A stretch of 64,000 nt of DNA from Magnolia sinica (Eukaryota > Streptophyta > Magnoliopsida > Magnoliales > Magnoliaceae): NCBI RefSeq assembly GCF_029962835.1, contig NC_080578.1, forward strand, positions 102,775,759 through 102,839,758, in the 5' to 3' direction. This document shows positions 36,590 through 49,404 of this stretch, in pieces. Position numbers and translations under genes: made by a program. Numbering within the stretch: the stretch's first letter is position 1; each line of letters opens with the position of its first letter. Under the pieces are notes generated by a model. That model made no database searches. It saw nothing but the letters and a program-made list of their open reading frames with translations, and was not told where the DNA came from.

Positions 36590-37310
36590 TTGCTTGTTTT
36601 AGTGATGGTAAAATCATAATGATTAGCCAAACGAAATTTTCATAAGTACTAAGTACATGATAATATAAAGGAAACTTGTCATTATTATGATTTTAATCCC
36701 ATTAAATATAATGTAGAATTGTTAATCAACTGCAAATTTATTTAGGAGAAAGGAATTCGTAATCACTATATTTTTTTTCTCACATTATAATAAAATTTTT
36801 ATATCTAAACAATGACATCGATGTATTTTGATGACGATTTAACATTGAAATAATGTAAATATATTGTTATCATAATTTTACCATCGATAAATCAAACATG
36901 AGAAGTAACAATCAAATGTAAATGTTACAAGAGATGGATAAAATAATTTCTAATCATTGTATATTTTCTTCACCAATTACTGCAATAATGTAAAGAAAAT
37001 ATATAATAATTATAAATTACTTTATCTATCTTCTAACATTATTTACATTTGATCATTGATTCTGGTGTTTGATTTATTGGCGATAAAATTATGATGATGA
37101 CAATTTTTCATTATTTTCAATGTCGATTCATCAATCAAATGCATTGATGTTATTATTTAAATTTAAGATTTTTATAGTAAGGCCATAAAAAATATAATGA
37201 TTATTGCATTCATGTTTCACCAATAATTCTTATATTTGGTTTGATGATAGTAAAAACATAATGATAACGCTTTTTCTTTTTATCACTAAGGTAATTGGCA
37301 AAACAAAAAA
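36590..37310. repeat. large A+T-rich fold-back, about 700 bp
   Basis: The centre is at about 36985. Left-arm words CATCGATAAATCAAAC, ATCAAATGTAAATG and AGATGGATAAAATAATT reappear inverted on the right as CCAATAAATCAAAC, ATCAAATGTAAATA and AGATAGATAAAGTAATT. The match continues outward through AATGACATCGATG / AATAACATCAATG and an ATCAYTATATTTTTT block. Arms are about 300 bp or more. No TSD was fixed. Confidence 0.75.
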
Positions 37311-37657
37311 CCTAAAAGTGATTATTACCTTAGAGAATTTATAACTTCATTATATGTGTGTATGTGTACGCTTTACTTATATACATAGAATCTGAAAATA
37401 ATATAGGAAAAGAAAACTCTTTCATAGCCATGACATTTTTTTTCATTGTAGTTGTGAAATTTTGGGTTAGGGTTGTGCCAATAGGGTAAGCTATGGAAAG
37501 GGAGTTATTCTTTCCACAACTTTCATATAAAAATCACATTTTTGTTTTCCTTTAAAAAATTGATTGTCCTCAACATACATTTCTATGAGATGGATGTCAT
37601 TTTTTGTTACCATTGATCATTTCGTATTAATTTTTAAATATAAAAACTAAAATAACA

Positions 37658-37661
<4 letters not shown>

Positions 37662-37720
<59 letters not shown>
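37662..37720. repeat. (TA)n microsatellite, 59 bp
   Basis: Uninterrupted TA repeat beside the A+T-rich fold-back. Confidence 0.95.
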
Positions 37721-37723
<3 letters not shown>

Positions 37724-37869
37724 GATTTCTGATAAAGGGTTTTCCTTAATTGCAATATTGCCATTTTTAAATGTAGCTTTTGTTGAAATTTGTGGTTTTT
37801 TTAAAATATTCAAAATTTTAAAATTTTTGGGATTTTGCTGCCAAAACGGTTTTCAAGAATTTCAAATTA

Positions 37870-38740
37870 AAAGATGTGGTGTGTGCTTTTAGTCCCACAT
37901 CGAAAATGGTAGAAAAGTTTTTGGGGTTTATATGTGGATTTGTGGGTTATATTCTTACCTGGATGTTTTGGAGATGGAGATGATCGGGTTGTGTGTTCCA
38001 GTGCTATATTGGAACACACGCACGTACACGCACGCTCGGGCATGGGCGAAGGCGAGGGCAGTGTGGCTGTAGTGGGGCTAGTTGGCGCACTTTGCACTTT
38101 GCACTTCGCACATGCGCATTATGTCGCTCCCTCCCGACCTTGACCAGACGGTGCGATCGCGGTGCAATAGGTCTGGTAAGAGCCTAGGTGCGGTGGGTCT
38201 GAAATGAGCTAGGGATTTATAGGCGATTGAGAATGGTCGGATCATAAATCCGTAACATTCAGCAGTTTCTAAAAATGACTAGCTGCCTTAAAAGCCACAA
38301 CGGTCTGAAAACAGATAGACCATGATGATCCAACGATCAGATCTTGTGATCCAACGACCAGATGTTTTTCAAACGTTGTGAATCATTGATAGCCACCTAG
38401 CAACGGTCCACTACCTGGTGCCTATATAAACTGGATCATTCCGGTCCAAAATCAATCATCTCAAACCATCTCTCCTATCAGATACTCTAAAACTCCTTTT
38501 TAGAATACTGTGAATATTTCCACGGTCTGATTCTACTAGAACAGATCTATTACATTAAACTGTTCCATAGTGGATCCATCGTGATTGTTGCACATCGGAT
38601 CCAGACAGACTTGTCTTATCTTGGAAGCAATTCGCCTGTAACCCATCAGTAGTTGATAAGGGGGCGAATCACGCTTTAAGGATAGCGTATCGTTTTACGT
38701 GATTCAGCCTAGTGAAACGAATTTCATATTTTATTTTATT
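37870..38740 (+). mobile_element. possible LTR-like segment (copia/TRIM style)
   Basis: Contains AGTCCCACATCG (37890-37901), a phrase common near the start of plant copia and TRIM LTRs, a TATA-like CTATATAAAC (38422-38431) with a leader-like region after it, and GGCGAATCACGCTTTAAGG at 38662-38680. TG/CA ends with matching TSD were not found, so the limits are rough. Confidence 0.35.
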
Positions 38741-39268
38741 TTTTCTATTCTCGATGTATCCAATAGATTATTTTCTAATAGCTTTTTAATTCCACTAAAT
38801 GAAACAGACTCAAGGAAAAATGTTATCTGCCTCAACTAATTCCTCGTATACAAACACTTCTATTATATTACAATGTATAAATCATTTATTAGTACGACTA
38901 TCAACGACTCTTCTTCGATGTGTAATTTGAAAATTTGTATTTTTGAGTCAGGCCCATTCAAAATTTTACATTTGTTAGGTCCAAGCCTACCCAATTAACA
39001 TCTTTATTTATTAGGTATACTATGTTAGGTCTTGATTTAATCCATACCAAACTAGTTGAATTGTCCCATCAACATGTAGGCATGTAAAGGTTCATCCATT
39101 ATTGGTGGACCACCATTATTTTTTGTCCATAGCACATTTGTATTACCCACTACTTGATGAGTGACACAAATCCCTGACATGTGTGTTGTTCCTTGGGATC
39201 TCTTTTGCATATTCCACCCATAATATGGGCTCTTTATTAAGCAATATTCATAACCTACTACTCACGAG

Positions 39269-39828
39269 GAAGCGGATTGGCCGGTGTACCACACACCACT
39301 GACCTGGTTGGTGTGTGCATGTGTCATGAGAAGACGATCGCTAAGCTCCTCGAGCTTTGAGTTGTTCGAACGAGTTAAAGGAGATTAAAGTTATATAAGC
39401 CTCACAATGATGTATTTATTACATCCATTTGGAGAGATCAGTTTAAAGCACGAGCCCAATAATGAGTCATATCCAAAACTCAAGTGGACCACACCACAAA
39501 TGACAGTAAGGATAATAATTCTCACTGTTAAAACATTCGTAGGGCCCACCATAACATTTATTTTCTATCCAATCTGATCATAAGGTCATACAGACCCAAA
39601 TGAATAGGAAAAACAAATATCATATTGATTCAAAACTTGCCCCCCAAAAGGATTTCAATGGTAAACATTCAATCCCCCACTGTTTTTGTAGTGTGGTTCG
39701 CTTGATCTTTAAATCTATTTTATTTTTCAGCTCGAGTGTTGCGATGAGCTCATGATGAGACACAGAACTTGGTGACGTAAACACACCAGGCAGGCCGATG
39801 GTATGTGATACACCAACCAATCCACTTC
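39269..39828. mobile_element. fold-back element, GAAGCGGATTGGCCGGTGTA ends
   Basis: The left end GAAGCGGATTGGCCGGTGTA and the right end (reverse complement GAAGTGGATTGGTTGGTGTA) match over about 29 bp. The inner terminus CTCCTCGAGCTTTGAGTTGT matches the long terminus of the element at 48248. The centre has GTAGGGCCCACCATAACATT and opposed halves. Confidence 0.75.
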
Positions 39829-40019
39829 ATTACATTTTTAAAAAAAAATACAATTCACACAACACCCCAGCTTTGTGGGCCCACCATGTCACATATGCAA
39901 CAACCACTCAATGTATTTCTTTATTTTATATGTTATGAGTGGTGGTTATAAAATTTTATTTTACTTGCGTTACTCAATAGTTATATGTATTACTTTAATG
40001 ATTTTATTTGATACGTGTT

Positions 40020-40210
40020 AATTCACTAACTGCATGTGTTAATCCATTTTAACCTGATCTAACCCAACCCAACCCAACCTAAATTTGGATGAGGTTGACT
40101 ATTCAGTCCACCAGGTTAGATTGGGTTGAGCCTTGGGCTTACTCCTTTCGATGTTGGGTTGAACTTGAGTAGACTCTGCTCAACCCAACTTACCCAAGTT
40201 ACACCTTGCC
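40020..40210. mobile_element. decayed hAT-type MITE, AACCCAACC-rich
   Basis: The interior has AACCCAACCCAACCCAACC and GGTTAGATTGGGTTGAG. The right end in reverse complement reads AGGTGTAACTTGGGTAAG, like the ends of the 25315 element. The left end is lost. Confidence 0.5.
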
Positions 40211-40289
40211 TGATATATTTTAATTATTTGTATGTTATGCATGACCTCTACCACATTTATTTCATTTCCACACATGGAAATAAAATAGG

Positions 40290-40890
40290 ATATGGATTGG
40301 GTACTACCCCACGTGTCAGACAAGCACTCAAAGGGGCCACCACGATGTATGGGTTTTATTTACACGCCATTCATTTTTTTCATATCATTTTGGGGTCTCA
40401 GCCACAAAAAAATAAAAAAATAAATATCCAAGCTAGTACCATAAAGTGGAGATTAAATACCCACCATTGAAAACTTCTTAGAGACTGTTGAAGTTTTGGA
40501 TCAAGCCAATATTTGTGTTTTCCCTTTATATAAGCTAGTACCATAAAGTGGAGATTAAATACCCACCATTGAAAACTTCTTAGAGACTGTTGAAGTTTTG
40601 GATCAAGCCAATATTTGTGTTTTCCCTTTATATAGGTCTATGTGACCTTATGAACAGGTTGGATGGCAATTAACCATCAGGGCAGGCCGTATTAAGGTTT
40701 TAATGGTAGGTGTTATTATCATCGCAGCTTCCTATGGTGTGGTCAACTTGAGCCTTTGATTTGCCTCGTTATTTGGCCAATTCCCTAAAATGATATAGCA
40801 AAATGGATGAATGGTTTGGATAAAACTCAGACATTATCATGGCCCATTAAAACCCCTATCCATTCCTAGCTAAGGACGGAGAGGCATCAC
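40290..40890. mobile_element. fold-back element with internal exact duplication
   Basis: Left TGGATTGGGTACTACCC terminus, opposed core remnants (ACGATGTATGGGTTTTATTT left, GGTTTGGATAAAACTCAGAC right), and the usual centre GTTTTGGATCAAGCCAATAT, GACCTTATGAACAGGTTGG. Contains the tandem duplication at 40430. Confidence 0.6.
40430..40633. repeat. 102-bp exact tandem duplication
   Basis: 40430-40531 and 40532-40633 appear identical as read. Each begins AAGCTAGTACCATAAAGTGG and ends GTGTTTTCCCTTTATAT. Confidence 0.95.
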
Positions 40891-41127
40891 TCAATCTGCG
40901 TCCAATAAAATAGTGCAATTTATGGGCTTGCTTTGGATGATGTATCATGAATAAAAACATTATGTTTATTTTATCACATGACTATGGGATTAGTGGACAG
41001 TTATCACACATTCAAAGTTGAAAATATGTAATGATTTTATTTCAACAAACAAGCGTCCACACATCAGACATTTCGAATTTTCAAACTAATTTGATTGAGG
41101 CCGTGAGTTAGCCATGGCTGGGTAAAT

Positions 41128-41585
41128 AGATATTTCCATGCCCGGGGCTCTGTGGGGTCTACAGAGATGTCAGTGACAAATCTACTCCATCCAGCTGTTT
41201 TAAAGACCACTATAGGAAGGGATTTAAATATAAATTAGATTCAAAACTCATATGGGCCATTCAATAGGAAACAGTGAGGATTGAATGCTTGACGGTGACA
41301 GAAGCTTTGTATCTGTTTGTTCCTACAGTTTATCTGTGTGATAATATTTCTATCAACGGTTTGGATGGCATATAAACATCATGGCCAGCTTCAGGAAAGT
41401 TTCAATGGTGGACGTTGTTGTTCCCACTTTTTTTTTGGTGTGGCCCACCTGAGTTTTGGATCTGCCTGATTTTTAGAATCATGTCCTAATTGTGGTATTT
41501 TAAATGGATGAACGGACTGGAATTGTCACGGACATCTCCCTAGCCCCACACAGCCCCGGGCAGAGGCAATCCACTCCCCCCTGAG
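41128..41585. mobile_element. fold-back element, GCCCGGGGCT ends (copy 1)
   Basis: The left GCCCGGGGCTCTGTGGGGTC and AGAGATGTCAGTGACAA are mirrored by the right end (reverse complement GCCCGGGGCTGTGTGGGGCT and GGAGATGTCCGTGACAA). The centre has TTTGTATCTGTTTGTTCC and AACGGTTTGGATGGCATAT. Confidence 0.7.
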
Positions 41586-41644
41586 TATCATATGCTCCCT
41601 ATGAAAAAAAGAAAGAGAGACAGTAGATTGCATATGCTCATGGC

Positions 41645-42118
41645 ACAAATACAAATGTGTGCCGGGAATGCGTGGGGCTCATAGATATGTTCTTGATAAA
41701 TCTACTCCGTCCATCTGTTTTTAAAAATCACAATAAGATAGGAATCTAAACATTAGGTATATCCAAAACTTATGTGGGCCATACACATGAAATGAAACAG
41801 TGGGGATTGAACGCCTAAGGGTGACAAAAGTTTTGTATCAGGATGATTTTTGTTCCTACAGTTTATCTGAATGGTAATAACCATATGAACGGTTTAGATG
41901 GCATATAAAAATCATAGTCAGATCCAAGAAGATTTCAACGGTGGACATTTCCGTTCCCACTATTTCTTTTGTGGTGGCTCACTTGTTTTTTGGATCTGCG
42001 ACCTGATTTTTAAATCCTATTCTACCGTGATCTGTAAAATGGATGGATGTTGTGGATTTGTAAAGAACATCTCCGTGGGCCTCACACATCCCTAGGCACA
42101 TGTATATGTTTGTGCTCA
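41645..42118. mobile_element. fold-back element, related copy 2
   Basis: Left CAAATACAAATGTGTGCCGG, GTGGGGCTC and GATATGTTCTTGATAAATC. The right end in reverse complement reads CACAAACATATACATGTGCC and GGAGATGTTCTTTACAAATC. The interior parallels the neighbour at 41128 almost word for word, so these are adjacent members of one family. Confidence 0.7.
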
Positions 42119-42179
42119 GGTACATGCAATATGCTCTCATAAAAATAGTGTAGATTGGCGAAGCAGAAAAAACCATGAT

Positions 42180-42402
42180 ATGGTAGATAGGGCTGTTCAC
42201 GAGTCAAGCTAGCTCGACTCGGCTCGAGTTAGCTCGGATTGACTCGGCTTGAATGGCCCGTTCAAGCCGAGCCAAGCTAATTATTTGAAGCTCGAGTTGA
42301 GTTCAAGCCAAGTTCGACCAGGGGACATTTCAACTCGACTCGACTCGAACTCGAAGCTTGAACTCGAGCTCGACTCGACTCAATTAATAAATTTATTAAA
42401 TA

Positions 42403-42456
<54 letters not shown>

Positions 42457-43158
42457 TAAGTTTTAAGTTTAAACTTAAAAATAAAAAATTAAAAAACAAA
42501 CCCTAGAGTCTCTACCCGACCGTACGCACCCCCTTCCCTTTCCCTTTCTTCTCTTTCTCTGCCCACTGCCAGCCGCACGCCCACCCCGACCACCACCACC
42601 AGTTTTCATTTCAGCTCCACAATAATATGATTTCAATCTCTTGAGATCTACTTCTTAGGCGAAAAATTCAAGAAATTCGAGATGGGTTCTTCTCAGATTT
42701 GTTAGAGCTTCAAGGAAATCCAATGATCTGATTGGCTAGAGCTCTTTACTTGGATTTCTGATCTGTTTCTTTTCTAGTACTTGGATTTCTGCTGGTGGAA
42801 GAAGATCAAGAACAAATTGATTCTTACCGGTTTCCTCATCTGATTCGAAGCTTTGTTTGGTTTTTTCATCGGGTTTTGCTTTGATTCTCTTAAGATTTTT
42901 GAATTTTTCATCAATGGAGGAGGATCAAGAATAGAATCCATTACTCTCTCACCCAACAAGCTCGAGCTCGACTCGAGGTAAACTCGACTCGACTCGAACC
43001 ACTAGCTTGACTCGAACTCGACTCGATAGCTTTGGCAAACAAGCCAAGCTTCAATGTTGAGCTCGAGCAAGGCCAAGCTCGAGCACATCATGGACAAGCC
43101 AAGCCAAGCTTGGCCCACCTCGACTCGACTCAGCTCGATGCCCACCTCTAATGGTAGA
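42180..43158. mobile_element. non-autonomous hAT element, 963 bp, TSD ATGGTAGA
   Basis: Element 42188-43150 is flanked by perfect 8-bp copies of ATGGTAGA. Ends: TAGGGCTGTTCACGAG and (reverse complement) TAGAGGTGGGCATCGAGC. Both subterminal parts are full of CTCGACTCG words. The interior has (TA)n at 42411-42451, CAAACCCTAGAG (42496-42507) and CT-rich sequence. No transposase frame. Same layout as the hAT at 21919. Confidence 0.93.
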
Positions 43159-43746
43159 GCCATCTGTCTACAGGACATGTGGTGTTTACACTTATTTTCA
43201 GCATCACGACATGGGCTAATCAAAAGCCACCACGTGATCGTCAATGTCATTTGTGCATCCTTCGGAGATGCGCGAAATGCAAAGTCATGAACCCTTATGC
43301 TCGCCTTTATGAAAGAAAATCAGCGCTTGCCTTGTGGCCCTGTTTATCATGCCCATTAATGAGACAACATGCTCAACATGACTGTAAGAGATCCACGAAG
43401 AGAACAATTCTATCACAAATTTAGTTATGATATTCTCGATAAGACCATCTCTCATAATCCTTCCAAAATAGAAGATCTCCTCGGAGACGTTTGGAGAGGT
43501 TATTGCATTCAAAAAGGTTCAAAAGATCCGAAGATTAGATAACTGTTCAAGCGAATCCAGCCTAGGTCATGAGAAACAAACATATTAACTCGGTTGGGTC
43601 TAGAACTATGCCTCAATCATGATAGGGAGAATGTGAAGGGAGCCCGTAAAAAGGATATGATCTGGCTGATAATGGATTAGTATCGTATAGATCTGGGTCG
43701 CCTAAATGCCCTACCATGTAGTCCAATCCGATGATTATGTTTCCAT
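43159..43746. other. intergenic, no gene seen
   Basis: Unique-looking sequence. A weak frame on the minus strand at 43285-43512 shows no domain. Confidence 0.35.
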
Positions 43747-43747
43747 T

Positions 43748-45243
43748 GTCTCACGCTCCAAAAATCGACACTCGAGTAAGAAGACTCCGATCCCGAGTTC
43801 CGGGGTATGAACATATTAAAAATGCACGTGGGTAAATTCCCACGTACCTATGCAGTCCGGTTAACGTTCACCTATAATTAACAATTAGAGTAGTTTTAAA
43901 TCAGAGGCATCAAAAGTTAAGCAGAGATAACTAAGCCCGTAAATAGATGGCTAATATTCAAAATGTACAATTTCAAGAGTGGTGTCCGTCCAAATAGATA
44001 ATATACAAGCCACAATAAATATTCTACTAAACAATTAATGGAGTCCATCCAACTAAGGACTCCAAATATACATATCCTCAAAATGTACAAAAAGGAGAGA
44101 GTTAAGGCACTTCGCCCAAGCCTACCCCTTCGTCAATTGGAGTATGAGGTATCATCAACGGGGTCCACTATGTCTCAGCTAATGTGTTGGTCTCGGTGGT
44201 ACCTATATTAATAATATTTGTATGGTTGGTGTTTTAAAACACCGTCCCATGTGAGAGTGAGTAACTAACTCAGTGGTTCTATTTTATAAATTACACATGT
44301 TATCAACATAATTAAGTATAAACAATAATAACATTACAAAACAAATAATTTATAAATTAATTATTTAAATATATGGATGATATGATGATACGCGCAATGG
44401 TTGACTCGCAACACAACCCAAAAATGTTTAGCACGATGAATGCCTGGAAATACAATGGTTGTAAACTTTCCACATCAACGCTATTGCTAGCAAGGACGCC
44501 AACATATGCGCAGTGGTTAACTCACAACACAACACAACAATGTAATGATATGCATATTAGTCAAGTAGTTATTATTTCTGGTTCAAATAGCAAGTTTGTG
44601 AAGCTAGGATACATCCATTCTATCAATTGTCGCTAAACGGATTCAAATTTAGGTAAATCACCCAATATTCCGTACAATTCAATTGGGTTAATATTTGGGC
44701 TTGTCACCCAAGGACAATCACAATTATGATAAATATTCTCACCCAAACCCCAAATGTGGAGAAGGTACGCCACCCAAACCATAAATAAAATATTAGGATT
44801 GCGACATTCATCGATACTCAATGGTCATTACGGAAAGGTGTGTCACCTAATGTTTTATCAACATGGTGAGATCGTCACCCAATGTCTTGCCTATGTGACA
44901 GGCATGTAACCCCGACGTAGGCCGACAACTTGGACATGGTGTCCCGTACCACCATGCCCTGCTCACGAGTCTTTGTAGGATTGTAACTTGCTAACGGTTA
45001 TGAATGAACTTGATTAAATGGTAATAGTGGTATTTTAGATTCCTTTGAAGGTTATATCACTAAAAAAAATAAGAATGATCAGACCATGCATTGGATTAAT
45101 TCGATCGACAATATGCGACCTTAGGCAAAACCAACATTGAGTGCAAAGTATCCCGTATAGCTCCAACTACTGTCGGTTGTCTCTGTTTAACCTCGATCGA
45201 TCATATAAGTTTGGGATAGCCAACCAAAAATGAGCCATCCACT
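43748..45243. mobile_element. probable LTR fragment or old retroelement sequence
   Basis: Opens TGTCTCACGCTCCAAAAATC and GACTCCGATCCCGAG, a TGT..CACG..CC style start like that of the LTR at 45249. No matching far end was found. The rest is non-coding with repeated TCACCCAA words at 44650-44880. Confidence 0.35.
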
Positions 45244-47706
45244 TATTTTGTCACGCCTCAAACTCAAAAACCGAGCTCACAAAATTTTCGATCATCGAAT
45301 CCGGTACCGACAGCCTCCGTAGTACCCCATTCTCGATTCCCAGCGTCCATACGCCAAATTCTGATCCTAGGATCCTACAAGGAAGATTTTTCAATGTACT
45401 TTTATCTTGTAATAAGCATAACCACAAGTTTACCCAAATCGCAAAGGCAACATCATCATCACATATCCACTAATATAAACATTTGAATACAATGCTGAAA
45501 GGGAAATACATATATCAAAATCAAAGCTTCAGAAGTCAGCTGCATGCTCCAAGCTCCGCGCTGCTGCAACCTAACGCCACCTATACGCATCTATCGTGCA
45601 TAAGCTTGTAGAAAGCTTAGAGGATGATGAAAGTGTGTGTGCAAGATAAGTGCCAAGCACACAAATACAACGCCATAATCATACAATGTCGAAAATACTG
45701 ACAAGATCATGATCATAAGATATCAGAGTAAGTGGAAACATACTGGTAAGTCTATGAGTGCCATCAGCCGTACCAAGCCTATGGGATGCAAGACATGAAT
45801 GCTAATAGCCATATCAATGCAGAAACATGGCAACCCAGAATGCTAAATGCTGCGGATGTAATACAATATGCGGTGTGAATGAAATGACCAAGCTGGAGTG
45901 AATTCGGGATGATAGTACACAGTATCACAGGCTATGGGGTCCATCACAAGAGACTTCTATCCAAACCAGTCTCATACCTAAATTTGGATAGCTAAACTCA
46001 ATGTAGTAGACTCCTGATCTCAGGTTAGTCGCATGCCCCAACCGAAATCCTTGCTATTACGAAGGTACATAAAAATTAGTTGCGCACCACCAGCCCGAGT
46101 GGATAGTGAATGAATGAATGAATGAGCATGCAACTCCTATTCCATAAGTCCACATATCAGTACGATTCCTCTCTAGAAAATCACCGGAGTCTATTACACT
46201 CCAAACTAGATTGTCCCCTTATCGCGCGCAATAAGGTGAGTGGAAGAGACGTCACTATCCGCCTGCCAATATTGGGCCCGACTCATCGATAGCAGACCCA
46301 TTCCTCGAGCTGGTCAAACTCAGCCTAGCTTTGCCCCTTCCTCTCGGGCAGGTAAGGCCGTATCCTCTTCCAACTGACCATGACACAATGAGAGACGCAG
46401 CCTAACGGTATACGGCCCTCATGCACTCATGCATCCACTTGGTCTAGACGTTGGAACAACCTTTGGAACCAAGATGGTTTAGAAAATTTCACCCAGGGAT
46501 ATCTATAACACCCCATGTAGAACAGATTTTTGGTGTCCCATCTGGCCATCCATGATATGCCTGTGGAGGCTACGACCCTGATGTCGCTAGGGCGTACGGT
46601 GGTCATGTCACACAAATGCGAGATACATGAGTCACACAGTCCAATCATGCAGCAATCCTGCGCATACCGTGCGCTCATGTGGGGAAACTCCGGTTATCAG
46701 GGAGTACCATGAACAACCTGCCCTATGACATATGCAATGGTCAACCACATCTCATAACAAACATGCAGATGATGCGTATGGGCATGTATCATGATGCTAT
46801 GTTGTCACATACTCATAATCGGTACCGACAACTAGAGCTGGGCATTCTTGACCCGATCCGGTGGATCCGCCCCGATCAGACCCGATCAGACCCGATCAGA
46901 ACCGAATCGACAGCCTAAATCGGTGCGGATTGAGTAGGATCAATCAGATCCGATCGTCTTTCGGATCGATGCCGGATCGTGGTCCATCCGAACAGACCCG
47001 ACCCGAAACCCGAACCGAATGGATCCGACCTAAACCGATCCTACCCGATTCGGAACGGGTACTTCCTGTATATAACTTTTAAGTTTTTTACCTTCGTACT
47101 TCCACCGCTCTTTCTTTCCGCTCTTTCTTTCTTACCCTACCCATCGAATGAATTTTTACCATCTTTCTTTCTGACCCTACTCATTAACAATCCTCTCTTC
47201 TTCTAACCCTAGAGCAATAAGTCCTGCTATCCCTCGATCCTCTCTTCTTCTAACCCCACGGCAACAAGTTCGGTCGTCCCTGATTCGAAGAAGACAGGTA
47301 CGCTTTCTTTTCTTTTCTTTTTTTTTTTTTCCTTTTCCCTAAGTCCATAACCAAATGGTTCTAAATCCTAACCTAAGTCAGATAATCAGATCTACTAGAT
47401 TGGAAGTTAGAACCATCACGGGGTTCATCTGGTGTAGAAATCAACCCTATCTGCTCCTCAGGTGGGCCACACATGAGAACAATGTGTAGCCATTGATGAA
47501 TAGAAAAATGTAAATGTGGTCCACCTGATGATTGGATATGGAATTTTTACTTATAAGGTGATCATCATGTTGGTGCCAACCTATTGGATGGTTTGGATGT
47601 TGAAAATACATGAAGGGTTGAAAGTTATCTACTAGTTGTACCGTAACTTACGGTCCAACCCGCTGGACTTAAGAACCTGCATATGTGATTATCAGAATTC
47701 AGAAAT

Positions 47707-48210
47707 CGGATTGCGTACTGAGTTACACCTGTACGCGTTTTTCGTACTGAGTAAACTCAGTTGGGCCCACTGTGAATGTATGTGGTTTATCCACACCGTC
47801 CATCAATTTTTCCTGCTAATTTTAAGGGTTGATCCCAAATTTGAAGTAAATCCAAAGCTCAAGTGGACCATACCACAAGAAACAGTGTGAAATGATGATT
47901 TCAACCGTTGAAACCTTCTGAAGGCCCACAGTAATGTTTATTTGTCATCCAACACGTTGGTAAGATTACAAAATCACGGATAAAGAGAAACCACAAACAT
48001 CAGCTTGATCCAAAATTTCCGTGGCCTCCAAGAAATTTTCAATGGTAGAGGTTCAATCACACTGTTTCTTGTGGTGTGGTCCACTTGAGATTTTTATATG
48101 CTTCCTTTTTGGGCTCAAGTCCTAAAATTATCTGTTAATATGGATGAACGGAGTGGATAAAATACATTAATAACGGTGGACCCCACAGAGCTTACTCAGT
48201 ACGCAATCCG
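47707..48210. mobile_element. fold-back element, CGGATTGCGTACTGAGT ends, nested in hAT
   Basis: Perfect 17-bp terminal inverted repeats CGGATTGCGTACTGAGT (47707-47723 and 48194-48210). The interior is palindromic: TTTATCCACACCGTCCATCA left, GGATGAACGGAGTGGATAAA right, with GTTTCTTGTGGTGTGGTCCA and its mirror between. Confidence 0.85.
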
Positions 48211-48247
48211 CTTCCATTCCAACGTAGCTAATCCGCGTCCCTCACCG

Positions 48248-48900
48248 CCTCACGCCAGCTGCGCTGACACGCTGTACGTGTCGTGCGAAGACGACCACGC
48301 ACGCGCCTCGAGCTCTGAGTTGTACGAACGGCTCAAATGAGATCAAAGGTACATGGCCCCACCATGATGTATGTATTGTATCCATGCCGTCCATCCATTT
48401 GGAGAGATCATTTTAGGGCAAAATCTAAAGAATGAGTTAAATCCAAAGTTCCAGTGGACCCCAGCAAAGAAAACAGCGGGGCAGTGACGCCCACCGTTAA
48501 AAACTTCAAGAAGTCCTAAGCGTGTTATCAACCTGATATTTGTGTTTTCCCTTCTTTCATGCCCTTTTTAACTCCTGAACAGGTTGGATTTCAAATAAGC
48601 ATTATGGTGGGCCGTAGGATAGTTTCAACGGTGGGAATCACTCTCCCCATTGTTTTCTGTGGTGGGGTCCACTACAAATTTTTATCTACTTTATTCTATG
48701 GTTCATATTCTAAAATGATATCTCAAAATGGATGGACGGTGTGGATACAACACATACATCATAGTGGGCCCACATAACTTGGTGACGTCACTCCAGTAGC
48801 TTAATCCACCGCTGGCCGTTCGTACAACTCGGAGCTCGAGGAGCGTTAGTGCTCGTTTTCGAGCGACACGTGCCTAGAGCTACTTATAGCTGGTGTCAGG
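48248..48900. mobile_element. fold-back element with roughly 80-bp termini, nested in hAT
   Basis: Left CCTCACGCCAGCT and GCCTCGAGCTCTGAGTTGTA; the right end in reverse complement reads CCTGACACCAGCT and TCCTCGAGCTCCGAGTTGTA. Inside are opposed cores CCACCATGATGTATGTATTG and GGTGTGGATACAACACATAC. The inner terminus CTCGAGCTC.GAGTTGTACG recurs at 39345 and at 57108-57130. Confidence 0.8.
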
Positions 48901-49404
48901 TAAGCTGTATGTTTTTTTTTTTTTTCTTTTCTTTTGTCAGCTTGTCATACGTGATTGATAAAACTGTACTTGAAATTAAAATTTCTTTGGAAAGCCAACT
49001 TGAAACTTCTTTGAGAAGCCATGAGACGTGCTATCTGGTGTGAGCTTGTGTGAGGGCTGTTTTGAATTTTTTGGTTCATCCACACCGTCCATCAGTTTTT
49101 CCATATCATTTTAAGGGTTGATATTAAATTTTAAGTAAATCACATCGTAGGAAACAATGAGAATAGTGATTTTCATACCATTGAAAAAACGAATGACTCG
49201 AACCTTTCCCAATCCAATCCGACCCAGTTTTCCTAACCGGGTTGAACACGGATCGGTTCTAAGTTAGCAGAATTCGGGTCTGTTCGACTCCGATGATCCA
49301 GATCCGGTACCGGTTCTGATCGAGTTCGGGTCGCACCCTACAAATTTCGAATCAAGTCGAGTTGGACCGAATCCGATCCGACTCGGTCCAATGCCCAGCT
49401 CTAC

